Positions 8,283 to 16,813 of a DNA stretch of 64,000 nucleotides are shown one piece after another (position 1 is the stretch's first letter; each line of letters starts with the position of its first letter). The translations under genes and the position numbers were made by a program. Source of the stretch: Halobacteriales archaeon QS_4_69_225 (GTDB taxonomy: Archaea; Halobacteriota; Halobacteria; Halobacteriales; Haloarculaceae); NCBI GenBank assembly GCA_003020965.1, contig PXRL01000022.1:62001-126000 (forward strand), written 5' to 3'. The notes beneath the pieces are model-generated. The model had not been told where the DNA came from. It saw nothing but the letters and a program-made list of their open reading frames with translations, and searched no databases.

Positions 8283-8981
8283 GTGCGGGGACTCGTCCCG
8301 GCGGCCGGCCGCGGCACCCGGCTCCGTCCGCTGACCGACGACCGACCGAAAGCTCTCGTCGAGGTCGGCGGCCGGCCGCTGCTCGAGCACGTCCTCGAGG
8401 CGCTGGCGCCGCACGTCGAGGGGTTCGTCGTCGTCGTCGGCTACCGCGGTGAGCAGATCCGCGACGCCTTCGGCGATGCCTACGACGGCCGGCCGATCGA
8501 TTACGTCGAGCAGCCGGAGCCACGGGGGCTGGCCGACGCGGTTCGTCGCGCGGAGCCGCTGCTCGAGGGGTCGTTCCTGCAGCTGAACGGCGACAACGTC
8601 CTCCGTGGCAATGCCGACGAGGTCCTCGATCGGCACCGCGAACGGGGGGCCGACGCGACGCTGCTGGTCGAGAGGGTGTCGGAGTCCCGCGCCCGCCGGG
8701 GCGGCGTCGTTGAACTGACCGACGGCGCGGTCACGGACCTCGTCGAGAAGCCCGACGACCCGCCCTCGCGGCTGGCGACGACCGGCTGTTTCGTTCTCTC
8801 GCCGCGGGTTTTCGAGGGGTGTCGGGCGATCGACCCCTCGCCGCGCGGCGAGTACGAACTCACCGACGCCGTCCGGTGGCTGCTGGAACACGGCGGTACC
8901 GTCGAGACCGTCCGGCTCGACGGCTGGCGGGTCAACGTCAACACCCCCGAGGACGTCGACCGCGCGGCGGCGCGGCTGTAA
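8283..8981 (+). CDS. Sugar-1-phosphate nucleotidyltransferase
   Basis: 232 aa from a leaderless GTG. The signature GRGTRLRPLTDDRPK binds the nucleotide phosphates and is followed by the family Lys. QLNGDN is the metal/sugar motif and EKPDDP a later conserved block. It is a catalytic domain only, with no left-handed beta-helix, so it should make an NDP-sugar (UDP- or dTDP-glucose type) without acetyltransferase activity. An upstream in-frame ATG at 8109 lies in the repeat element and is ignored. The nucleotide and sugar specificity cannot be read from sequence. Confidence 0.85.
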   Translation: MRGLVPAAGRGTRLRPLTDDRPKALVEVGGRPLLEHVLEALAPHVEGFVVVVGYRGEQIRDAFGDAYDGRPIDYVEQPEPRGLADAVRRAEPLLEGSFLQLNGDNVLRGNADEVLDRHRERGADATLLVERVSESRARRGGVVELTDGAVTDLVEKPDDPPSRLATTGCFVLSPRVFEGCRAIDPSPRGEYELTDAVRWLLEHGGTVETVRLDGWRVNVNTPEDVDRAAARL

Positions 8982-9070
8982 GCGGGCACAGTCGCGCGGC
9001 GGTCGCGATGGCACCGCGACGGCACCGCGACGACCGACTCGCTTTTCACCGTCGCCCGCGTCGGCGGCGT

Positions 9071-10159
9071 ATGGAACGGGAGCGACTGTGGCTGCTGCTG
9101 CCGGCGCCCGTCCGGCAGCTGTCGGCGGATCTGGCGGCCGTCCTCGCGCTCGTCGGGCTGACGAACGCGGCGGTGTTCCTGCCGGTCGTCAACGACTCGC
9201 CGCTCCGGGTCGTCGTCGGCCTGGCGTTCGTGCTGTTCGTCCCCGGCTACGCCTTCGTCGCCGCGCTGTTCCCCGAGGCCGGCGAGCCGCCGACGGCCGA
9301 CGACGGCTCGGAGCCGGACGGCGGCCTGCAGGACCGCGGCATCGACGGCATCGAGCGGACGGCGCTGTCGTTCGGGCTCTCGATCGCGATCGTCCCGCTC
9401 ATCGGGCTCGCGCTGAACTTCACGCCGTTCGGCATCCGGCTCGTCCCGATTCTGGTCGGCATCAGCGGGTTCACCGCCGTCGCGACCGCCGTCGCGGCCC
9501 GGCGCCGGTGGGACCTGCCGGCCGACGAGCGGTTCGCGGTGCCGTACCGGGAGTGGCTCGCGGCCGGCCGTTCGGAGCTTCTCGACCCCGAATCGACGGC
9601 CGACGCGGCGCTGAACGTCGCGCTCGTGGTCGCGATCCTGCTGGCGACGACCAGCGTCGTCTACGCGGTCGCGGTCCCCCAGCAGGGCGAGCAGTTCACC
9701 GAGTTCTACGTGCTGACCGAAAACGAAACCGACGACCTGGTCGCGGCGGGCTACCCGAGCGAGCTGTCCGCCGACGACCCCGAGTCGGTCCACGTCGGCG
9801 TCGAGAACAACGAATACGAGCAACTCGACTACACGGTGGTAGTGCAGCTACAGGCCGTCGAGTTCCGGGAGTCCGTCACGACCGCCGGGCCGAACGGGAC
9901 CGAAACCACGCGGACGGTCAACGAGACGGTCGTGACCGACCGCACCGAGCTGACCCGGTACTCGACGACGGTGCCGCACAACGGCAGCGACGTCCGTCAA
10001 CAGAACCTGTCGGTCGACGACGAGACCGCGGCGGCGTACGCGGGCGACGACCGCCGGGTGAAGTTCCTGCTGTACCGCGGCGACGCCCCGGCCCGGCCGA
10101 CCGCGGCGAATGCCCAGTGGGACCTGCAGCTCTGGGTCGAGGTCGAATCCGGGTCGTAG
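9071..10159 (+). CDS. DUF1616 membrane protein
   Basis: 362 aa. Four hydrophobic segments are visible (about 18-36, 43-62, 98-130 and a single one near 177-200), followed by a roughly 160-residue soluble domain rich in NxT sites (ENETDD, NGTETT, NETVV) that should lie outside. This matches DUF1616, often found near haloarchaeal surface-glycan genes. The ATG at 9071 was chosen because the first transmembrane segment follows directly. The role is unknown. The neighbouring nucleotidyltransferases suggest surface glycosylation, as inference only. Confidence 0.75.
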   Translation: MERERLWLLLPAPVRQLSADLAAVLALVGLTNAAVFLPVVNDSPLRVVVGLAFVLFVPGYAFVAALFPEAGEPPTADDGSEPDGGLQDRGIDGIERTALSFGLSIAIVPLIGLALNFTPFGIRLVPILVGISGFTAVATAVAARRRWDLPADERFAVPYREWLAAGRSELLDPESTADAALNVALVVAILLATTSVVYAVAVPQQGEQFTEFYVLTENETDDLVAAGYPSELSADDPESVHVGVENNEYEQLDYTVVVQLQAVEFRESVTTAGPNGTETTRTVNETVVTDRTELTRYSTTVPHNGSDVRQQNLSVDDETAAAYAGDDRRVKFLLYRGDAPARPTAANAQWDLQLWVEVESGS

Positions 10160-10204
10160 CGCCGCGTTCAGTGGCGGACCGACGGCCCGGCGCGCGCCGG
10201 CAGG

Positions 10205-11179
10205 TCACGTCCCGCCGCCGTTCAGCTCCGTGTGCGCGCCGATGACCGCCCCCGAGAGGTTGAGCCCCTCGACCTGCGTGTTCTCGTCGACGATCGACCG
10301 CCGGAGCTCGCCGCCGACGATGGTCGCCTCGGGGAAGACGATGCTACTCTCGACGGTCGCGTCGTCGACCGTCGCCCCCGCGAGTACCTGGACGTTCTCG
10401 CCGAGCGTGGCGCCGTCGACGTCGGCGTCCGGGTGGACGTAGGTGCCGCCGTCGAGGTACCACGCGACGGCGTCGAGGTAGCTCTCCGGCGTCCCGATGT
10501 CGAACCACGCCTCGTCGAAGGTGAACCCGTACACCGGCTCGCGGTTCTGCAGCCACTGGACGAACCAGCCCGGCTCGTCGGGGTTGTTGTCGTCGGCGAG
10601 GTACGCCTCGAGCTTCGGCAGCGTCTCGCCGGGGAACCCGTAGCAGGCGATCGACACGAGCGTGCTCTTGGGGTCGTCGGGCTTCTCCTGGAAGTCGATC
10701 ACCCGGTCGTCGTCGTCCAGTTCGACCAGCCCGTACGAACTCGCACGGTCGTAGGAGCCGACGTCGTAGCTGGCCAGCGTCGGCGCATCGTTGGCCTCGA
10801 AGGCGTCGAGAAAGTCGGCGACCTCGAAGCTGATGAGGTTGTCGCCGGCGACGACCAGCGTGTCGTCGGTCAGCCCCTCCCGGTCGACCAGCTGTGCGAG
10901 GGCGCCGACGACGCCGAACTTCTCGTCCTCGGCGGTCGTCTCCTCGACCGACAGCTCCGGCTTCTCGAACTCCGACTCCTCGAGGTACGCCTCGAAGTCG
11001 GGGGCGAACTTCTCGTTGGTGGAGACGTAGACGTCGTCGATCCGCTCGTCCCGCTCGAGGGCGTCGAAGATCGTCCCGATGACCGTCCGCTCGCCGATCG
11101 GCAGCAGCATCTTCGGCCGGTTTCTGGTGATCGGCCACAGCCGCGTCGCGTATCCACCAGCAAGGACGATTGCGTGCAT
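10205..11179 (-). CDS. Glucose-1-phosphate nucleotidyltransferase with beta-helix tail (RmlA/AglF-like)
   Basis: 324 aa starting MHAIVLAGGYATRLWPITRN; an ATG 20 codons upstream lies in the promoter and was rejected. The N-terminal catalytic domain has the GGxxTRLxP variant, NRPKMLLP and EKPDDPKS. The C-terminal 80 residues show the hexapeptide pattern of a left-handed beta-helix (VHPDADVDGATLGENVQVLA). Archaeal homologues make dTDP- or UDP-glucose for S-layer N-glycans. A TATA-like ACTTATGT sits about 30 nt upstream. It is convergent with the DUF1616 gene. Confidence 0.85.
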   Translation of the reverse strand: MHAIVLAGGYATRLWPITRNRPKMLLPIGERTVIGTIFDALERDERIDDVYVSTNEKFAPDFEAYLEESEFEKPELSVEETTAEDEKFGVVGALAQLVDREGLTDDTLVVAGDNLISFEVADFLDAFEANDAPTLASYDVGSYDRASSYGLVELDDDDRVIDFQEKPDDPKSTLVSIACYGFPGETLPKLEAYLADDNNPDEPGWFVQWLQNREPVYGFTFDEAWFDIGTPESYLDAVAWYLDGGTYVHPDADVDGATLGENVQVLAGATVDDATVESSIVFPEATIVGGELRRSIVDENTQVEGLNLSGAVIGAHTELNGGGT

Positions 11180-11366
11180 TGTTTGGCATCCAAAATACCC
11201 AGCGACATAAGTCTGTACCACCGAGCGCGTCGCCGCCACCGTGCCTCGCCGCGGATCCGTTCGTTATTCCGACGCTCGTGGGCGGTACGTACGCGGCGCT
11301 GGCGGACGAGGTACGGCGGGCAGGCGTGCCGGCGTGCTGGCGAGCGAGACAGCGACGGGAGACCGT

Positions 11367-12863
11367 TCAGGCCTCGCCGGCGGTGCTTCCGGGCTCCGTC
11401 TCGTCGCTCTCGGCGGCCGTTCCGCCGGCCGGGTCGGAGGCGTCGTCGCCGGTGACGTCGACGCCGCGCCACTTCCCGAGTTCGAACCAGCCGGCGGCGA
11501 CGGTGGCGGCGGTGACGCTGGAGACGGCGAAGGCGAACCAGATGCCGACCGGCGTCGTCTCGCCGAAGAACCAGACGTCGAGGGGGACGAGCCCCTGGGA
11601 GGCGACGTAGGCGACCGGCAGCCGGATGAAGCCGAACAGGACGACCGCGATGGCGGCGGCCGTCAGCGTCCGGCCGGCGCCGCGGAAGCCACCGCTGTAG
11701 GCCCGCAGGACGCCGACGAAACCGAACGTCGGCGCGATCCACCGCAGGAAGGTCGCCCCCTCGGCGACGACGGCCGGCGAGTCGTCGAACAGCCGGACGA
11801 TGTCGGGCGCGAAGACGAACGTGCCGACGCCCAGCGTCGTGAGGATGACGAACGACGCCTTGACGGCGAAGCGGTTGGTCGCGACGACGCGGTCCTCGCG
11901 GCCGGCGCCGATGTTCTGGCCGGTCATCGTCTCGACGCCCCGGTCGACCGCGATGGCCGGCATGAAGATCATCGAGAACACCCGGAGGCCGACGCCGAAG
12001 GCGGCGACGACGGGCGTCGAAAACAGCGTCACGATGACGAGCACGGCGTTGACCGAGACCGCCCGGCCGGTGTTTTCGACCGAGGCCGGCACGCCGATCC
12101 GCAGGAGCTTCCGGACGTACGACGGCTCCGGGACCATCTCGCGCGGGTCGATCCGGATGCCGCGAGAGCCGCGCAGCATGAGCCACAGCCCGACCGCCGT
12201 CGCCGACCCGCGCGAGAGGACGGTCGCGACGGCCGCGCCCTCGACGCCCAGTTCGGGGACGGGCCCGACGCCGAAGATGAGCACCGGGTCGATGACGACG
12301 TTGAGAACGACCGTCCCGAGCATGACGAGCATCGGCGTGACGGTGTCGCCGGCGCCCCGCATCAGCGCGATGAAGACCGTGAAGCCGAACAGGAAGGGCA
12401 ACCCGAGGCTGATGACCTCCATGTAGTCGGTCGCCAGTCCCAGAACGGTCGGCGTCGCCCCGAACAGCCGCAGGAGGTCGGCGACGAAGACGAAGCCGAC
12501 GGCGCCGAGCCCCGCGCCGGCCAGCAGCGTCAGGCTGACCGTCTGCGAGGCGGCGCGCTCGGCGGCCGCCGTGTCGCCGGCGCCGGTGTGCTGGGCGACG
12601 AGGACGCTCCCGGCGACCGTGAGCCCCAGACCGAGGGAGATGAACAGGTAGACGAGCGGGAAGCCGAGGCTGATCGCCGCCAGCGCCTCCGTGCTGTAGC
12701 GGCCCAGCCAGAAGGTGTCGGCGAGGTTGTAGCCGACCTGCAGCATGTTGGTGACGACGATCGGCAGCGAGAGGAAAAACAGCGACTTCGGAATCGAGCC
12801 GTCGGTCAGGTCCAGCTCCGACTGGCCCTTGAACAGCCCGCCGAGACGGCTCCGCAGGCTCAC
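11367..12863 (-). CDS. MATE family multidrug/cation exporter
   Basis: 498 aa from GTG (VSLRSRLGGLFKGQSELD). Twelve hydrophobic segments in two homologous halves. The hallmark LPIVVTNMLQVGYNLADTFW spans TM1, and a matching RIGVPASVENTG stretch begins the second half, so it is a Na+/H+-coupled exporter in the cell membrane. The tail is acidic and disordered. In-frame GTGs further upstream (12905, 12956) are alternatives: a TATA box (GATTTATCGG, minus strand, 12976-12983) lies only 24 nt before 12956. The substrate is unknown. Confidence 0.85.
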   Translation of the reverse strand: MSLRSRLGGLFKGQSELDLTDGSIPKSLFFLSLPIVVTNMLQVGYNLADTFWLGRYSTEALAAISLGFPLVYLFISLGLGLTVAGSVLVAQHTGAGDTAAAERAASQTVSLTLLAGAGLGAVGFVFVADLLRLFGATPTVLGLATDYMEVISLGLPFLFGFTVFIALMRGAGDTVTPMLVMLGTVVLNVVIDPVLIFGVGPVPELGVEGAAVATVLSRGSATAVGLWLMLRGSRGIRIDPREMVPEPSYVRKLLRIGVPASVENTGRAVSVNAVLVIVTLFSTPVVAAFGVGLRVFSMIFMPAIAVDRGVETMTGQNIGAGREDRVVATNRFAVKASFVILTTLGVGTFVFAPDIVRLFDDSPAVVAEGATFLRWIAPTFGFVGVLRAYSGGFRGAGRTLTAAAIAVVLFGFIRLPVAYVASQGLVPLDVWFFGETTPVGIWFAFAVSSVTAATVAAGWFELGKWRGVDVTGDDASDPAGGTAAESDETEPGSTAGEA

Positions 12864-13082
12864 GGCGACGCCCCGGCGCGCTCGCCCCGATGGACCGTCC
12901 GACACGCACAATCGACTCCGACGAACAATGGGACTCTCGGCGAGTTCACGTGCCACCGACGACGGTCTCGTGGCCGATAAATCATCCGTACTGCCCGGCA
13001 TCGGTGTGACGACCGACGGACGGCACGTTCGCCTCAGCAACTACACTCAAACCACTCCGGTACGTACCGACGGCCGTAGCCG

Positions 13083-13184
13083 ATGAACGAGAGCACGCGA
13101 CACCACGGGGAACCCGTCGCCGACGGCCCTCCGGCAACCACGGTCGCGCTCGGCTCCGAGTCAGGGTCGGGGGGGAGTCGATAG
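13083..13184 (+). CDS. Possible 33-aa ORF coupled to the zinc-ribbon gene
   Basis: A 34-codon ORF (begins MNESTRHHGEPVADG, ends GSESGSGGSR) whose stop TAG shares its G with the GTG of the next ORF (TAGTG). This one-base overlap is typical of translationally coupled haloarchaeal genes. No domain or clear promoter is seen, so it may be chance. Confidence 0.25.
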   Translation: MNESTRHHGEPVADGPPATTVALGSESGSGGSR

Positions 13185-13342
13185 TGGTCGAGGAGGTGCT
13201 CTGTCCGCACTGCGACCGGCCGACGGTGGTCGACCCGCCGGCATCAGCGGCGGGTGTCGACGAACTCCACGCCAGCCTGCGGTACGGCAGCCGGGAAACC
13301 TGCACGCAGTGCGACCGGGAGTTCAGCGTCAGATACCGCTGA
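13184..13342 (+). CDS. Small zinc-ribbon protein
   Basis: 52 aa from a GTG. Two CxxC knuckles (LCPHCDRP near the N-terminus, TCTQCDRE near the C-terminus) are separated by about 30 residues, the pattern of a zinc ribbon. Third codon positions are almost all G or C, as in real genes here. The start overlaps the stop of the small ORF before it. Such proteins bind one zinc ion; partner and role are unknown. Confidence 0.55.
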   Translation: MVEEVLCPHCDRPTVVDPPASAAGVDELHASLRYGSRETCTQCDREFSVRYR

Positions 13343-13516
13343 GGGCCGTCGGTGGCCGAGGGGGGCCGACGCCGCCGGCCGTCGACGAGTCGACGGCGAG
13401 CACGGTCCTGCGCCGGGCGCAGGCGCGGCTCGTGGCGCGATACCGCTCCGGCGTCGACCGAGAGCGGTGAGCGGGCGAGCAACGGCGCCCGGCCCGGAGA
13501 CGCTCGCGGCCGTCGC

Positions 13517-14512
13517 TCAGAAGTCGCCCAGCGTCGTCTGGTTCTGCTGGAGCGACTGCGCCCGGTACGACGTTTCCGCGGTGAGGTAGCTGGCGAACTC
13601 GTCGACCGACCCGTGGGTGACGTACACCTGCTCGGGGTCGACGCCGCGGACCAGCTCCACCAGCTCGGTGTGGTCGCAGTGATCCGACAGGACGAACGTC
13701 TCGTCGTAGTCGCCCTGGTACAGGAACGCGGATTCGACGGCCCACCCGGAGAAGCCGGCCTTCAGCGCGCCGGCCGACTCCTGCAGCTGCTCGACGAAGG
13801 CGAGGTGGTTGGTCTGGCTCGGCAGTACCAGCACGTCGCCCGCCTCCAGGGTCGTCGCCTCGTCGTACCGTTCGGCACCGAAGCGGACGTCGAGGTGCCG
13901 CTCGATGACGGCGTTGAGGTCGGCGATAGCGTCGCTGACGAGCAGCCGCGAGCGGCCGGCCCGGGCGGCCAGTCGCTGGATCTCTTGGGCGCGGCCGAGG
14001 CTGTACCCCATGCAGATGGCGGGCCGGTCGGCGGTGTCCTCGAACCAGTCGACGATCTCGGCTTCGAGTTCGGCCTGCGGCCGGAAGACGTACTCCGGGG
14101 TTCCGTAGGTTGCCTCGACGATCAACACGTCCGCCGGGACGGGGTCGAACCCCTCGAGGTAGAACCGGTCCCGGATCGACACGTCGCCGGTGTACAGCAC
14201 GCGCGTCGTCTCGCCGGTCGCCGGGTCCTCGCCGGCGACGAGGGTGGCCCGCGAGCCGGGGATGTGGCCGGCGTCCAGCAGCTCCACGTCCGGGTGGGTC
14301 GCCGGCTCGGGCGCCGTCTCGCGGCGGACGCCGGCCAGCGCGGCGGTCAGCTCCGAGCAGACCATGGACGCCGGCGGCTCGTCGTAGAGGTGGTCGCCGT
14401 GGGCGTGGCTCAGCACGTTCACGTCGCCGGCCGGCGCGGCGGCATCGGCCTGCACCACGCGGTCGTCCGGCAGCGTCACCTCGATGCCGTCGGTGTGTCG
14501 GATCGTCGTCAC
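13517..14512 (-). CDS. Metallo-beta-lactamase fold exonuclease (mRNA 3'-end-processing-like)
   Basis: 331 aa from a GTG. The MBL metal motif HAHGDH (His36, His38, Asp40, His41) is followed by LDAGHIPGS, VLYTGD and a beta-CASP-like region, with LSDHCDHTEL and VYVTHG at the C-terminus. Relatives are annotated as mRNA 3'-end processing or ligase-associated exonucleases. The DNA ligase gene directly upstream on the same strand matches the bacterial arrangement in which a related MBL exonuclease sits beside a DNA ligase, so a repair role is plausible. A repeat element now fills the gap between the two genes. Confidence 0.8.
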   Translation of the reverse strand: MTTIRHTDGIEVTLPDDRVVQADAAAPAGDVNVLSHAHGDHLYDEPPASMVCSELTAALAGVRRETAPEPATHPDVELLDAGHIPGSRATLVAGEDPATGETTRVLYTGDVSIRDRFYLEGFDPVPADVLIVEATYGTPEYVFRPQAELEAEIVDWFEDTADRPAICMGYSLGRAQEIQRLAARAGRSRLLVSDAIADLNAVIERHLDVRFGAERYDEATTLEAGDVLVLPSQTNHLAFVEQLQESAGALKAGFSGWAVESAFLYQGDYDETFVLSDHCDHTELVELVRGVDPEQVYVTHGSVDEFASYLTAETSYRAQSLQQNQTTLGDF

Positions 14513-14566
14513 TCGCTCGGAGTTAGGGCGGCCGACCCAAAAACCGTTCCCGTCGGCTACTGGGTA

Positions 14567-14760
14567 GTGTTTGATAAAGAGAGTAACGTGCTTCGGCGGT
14601 GACGGCGGTGCGTCCGAACGCCCCCTCCCGCTCGCGGGCTGCGCCTCGCTGCGCGCGGCCTGCGGCCGTGCTTGCGTCGGCTCGCTCCGCGAGCGGTCGG
14701 CCCCGTTCGAGTTCCCGCCCGACGCCGGCTGACCGGCCGGCTCTCGCGTGAATAAATACT
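14567..14760. mobile_element. Short non-coding repeat element, family A copy 2 (MITE-like)
   Basis: About 194 bp in the gap between the ligase stop and the MBL exonuclease start. It shares CGAACGCCCCCTCCCGCTC, GAGCGGTCGGCCCCGTTCGA and the terminal CCGGCCGGCTCTCGCGT with copy 1. Its ends (AGTGTTTGATAAAG; right end ATAAATACT) are only partly complementary. A Gly/Arg-coding-like palindromic insert around 14640-14690 makes it longer than the other copies. Confidence 0.6.
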
Positions 14761-14765
14761 GTCGG

Positions 14766-16442
14766 TTACTGCTTTTCGTACAGCCGCTCGACCCGTTCGA
14801 GGCCGTCTGCGTCGGCCGGCGCGAGGTCCTCCCGGACGTCGAGAAACCGCGGGAACCGAAGCGCATAGCCGGAGCCGTACTCCGGCGAGGCCTGGATCTC
14901 CTCGTACTCGACCTCGAGGACGATGGCCGGGTCGACGTCGACCATGCGGCCGTCCTCGGCGACGACGTGGTCGGTCAGGCGGTCGGTCAGCGCCGCCAGC
15001 TCCTCGTCGGTGTAGCCCGTCGACAGCCGGCCGACCTCCGCGAAGCCGCCGTCGGGGTCCCGACAGCCGAGGAACAGCCGCCCCAGGTAGTCGCTGCGGC
15101 GGCCCTCGCTCCACTGCGCGCGGGTGACGACCAGATCCAGCGGCTCCATCACCGGCTTGGCCTTCATCACGTAGCCGACGCGGTTGCCCGGCTGGTAGGT
15201 CGCCTCGAGGTTCTTCAGCATCACCCCCTCGTGGCCGGCTTCCAGCGCCGACTGGTAGAACGACCGCATCGAGGCGAGGTCCTCGAACCGGTGGCCGGTC
15301 GCCCGCTCGATGGCGCCGTCAGCCGGCGTGAAGGCGTCTTCGAGGTGCGACAGCCGACTCGACAGCGGCCGGTCGAACAGCGACTCGCCCTCGTGGCTGA
15401 GGGCGTCGAACAGGTGGAGCACGACGGGGATCTCCTCGACCAGTTCCTCGACGTCGTACTTGCGCTTGATGCGGCGGGAGAAGTCCTGGAACGGCACCGG
15501 CTCGCCGGCGTCGTCGTAGCCGACCAGCTCGCCGTCGAGCAGACAGCGCTCGGCGGTGACGTGCTCGCGGACGGCCGCGACGACGTCGGGGAACTGCTCG
15601 GTGATCGTCTCCAGCCGCCGGGTGTACACCTCGACGCGGTCGCCGTCGACGTGCACCTGGACGCGGGCGCCGTCGTACTTGTACTCCGCCCGGACGGACG
15701 CGGGGTCGTCGGCGACGCTCTCGACGCCGTCCTCCAGGCCCTCCGCCTTCTTCGCGAGCATCATCTGCACCGGCCGGAACAGCTCCACCCCGAGGTCGTC
15801 GAGCCCCGCTCGACCCTCGTCGCGGGCGGTCCGGGCGACGAGCCGGAGGTCGTTCGTCACCTGGTGGGCGCGCTCGACGGCCGCGGCGGCCTCGTCGCCG
15901 TCGAGGAAGGCCGCGGCGATGGCCTCCCGGGTCGTCCCGTCGCCGACGCCCAGCCGCATGTGCCCCAGTGCGGTCCGGACGAGATAGCGGGCCTCCTCCG
16001 GGTCGGCGTCCGACAGCAGCCCCGCCACCTCGTCGACGCGGCGGTCCTGGCTGCCCGCGCCCTCGTAGTCGGCCAGCTCCCGCAGGTCGTCGTGGACCCG
16101 CCGGAGGGTCAACGGCTCCGAGAACAGCGACTGCTGGGTGGCGTGGTCGACCGCCCAGGCGGCGGCGTCGCCCAGGTCGCCGGACTCCCGCCAGACGGAC
16201 TCGATCTCCGCGGCCGACACGCCCGTCGCCGTCTCGATGGCCTCGGCCGTCAGGCTCGAGGACACCCCGAGGTCGGCGTCGACCCACGGCTCGAAGACCT
16301 TCCCCCGGACCGTCCCGACCAGCGGCCCCAGCTCGTCGTCGTCGGCGGCCGCCAGCGCCTCGGCCAGCGTCTCGATCTTCTCGAGGTCCGCGTCCGTCGC
16401 GTCGAGCTCCCGGTAGACCGCCACCGCGTCGGCGTACTCCAT
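14766..16442 (-). CDS. lig: ATP-dependent DNA ligase
   Basis: 558 aa, the usual size of archaeal replicative ligases. The N-terminal DNA-binding domain (1-230) precedes the adenylation domain with catalytic Lys255 in KYDGARVQVH, then RRLETITEQFP (motif Ia), LLDGELVGYD (III), HEGVMLKNL (IV) and the OB-fold domain with VMKAKP (V). It seals nicks in DNA using ATP, joining Okazaki fragments and finishing repair. The stop lies 6 bp from a MITE-like element. The MBL exonuclease gene follows on the same strand. Confidence 0.95.
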   Translation of the reverse strand: MEYADAVAVYRELDATDADLEKIETLAEALAAADDDELGPLVGTVRGKVFEPWVDADLGVSSSLTAEAIETATGVSAAEIESVWRESGDLGDAAAWAVDHATQQSLFSEPLTLRRVHDDLRELADYEGAGSQDRRVDEVAGLLSDADPEEARYLVRTALGHMRLGVGDGTTREAIAAAFLDGDEAAAAVERAHQVTNDLRLVARTARDEGRAGLDDLGVELFRPVQMMLAKKAEGLEDGVESVADDPASVRAEYKYDGARVQVHVDGDRVEVYTRRLETITEQFPDVVAAVREHVTAERCLLDGELVGYDDAGEPVPFQDFSRRIKRKYDVEELVEEIPVVLHLFDALSHEGESLFDRPLSSRLSHLEDAFTPADGAIERATGHRFEDLASMRSFYQSALEAGHEGVMLKNLEATYQPGNRVGYVMKAKPVMEPLDLVVTRAQWSEGRRSDYLGRLFLGCRDPDGGFAEVGRLSTGYTDEELAALTDRLTDHVVAEDGRMVDVDPAIVLEVEYEEIQASPEYGSGYALRFPRFLDVREDLAPADADGLERVERLYEKQ

Positions 16443-16495
16443 CGACCGTCGGTAGGGCCGCCCCCGCCTTAGAGGTGCCGTCGGTCCGTACGGTA

Positions 16496-16704
16496 GTGTT
16501 CAGATAAGAGACCAAGAGAACAGAACACGGGAGAAAGCCCTCGGCGCTTTCGACTCCCGCGACTCGCTGCGCGCTTCGGGCGCGTGCGCCCTGCAGTGCT
16601 TGCGTCGTCGGGGGTCGTCGAGAGCGCCTCGCCCTTTCAGTCCGCCAGGAGTCAGTTGAGCGGCCGGCAGAAACTGACTTGTCAATCGGTTCTTATCTGA
16701 ACAC
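16496..16704. mobile_element. Short non-coding element with 14-bp perfect terminal inverted repeats (family B)
   Basis: 209 bp bounded by GTGTTCAGATAAGA on the left and its exact reverse complement TCTTATCTGAACAC on the right. The inside shows no ORF with host-like codon use and contains GC-rich palindromic stretches. It lies between the divergent ligase and glycosyltransferase genes, so it may carry or disrupt their promoters. Its ends share the GTGTTYAG core with family A. Confidence 0.65.
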
Positions 16705-16813
16705 CGCCATCCGTACCGTCCATTCCGTTCCATCGCCGCCGGTCGTCGGCTCCGACGGCGGGCTGTACCGACGAGCAATCCATTTCCGTCCGCCGGCCGT
16801 CGGTCCGTACGAC

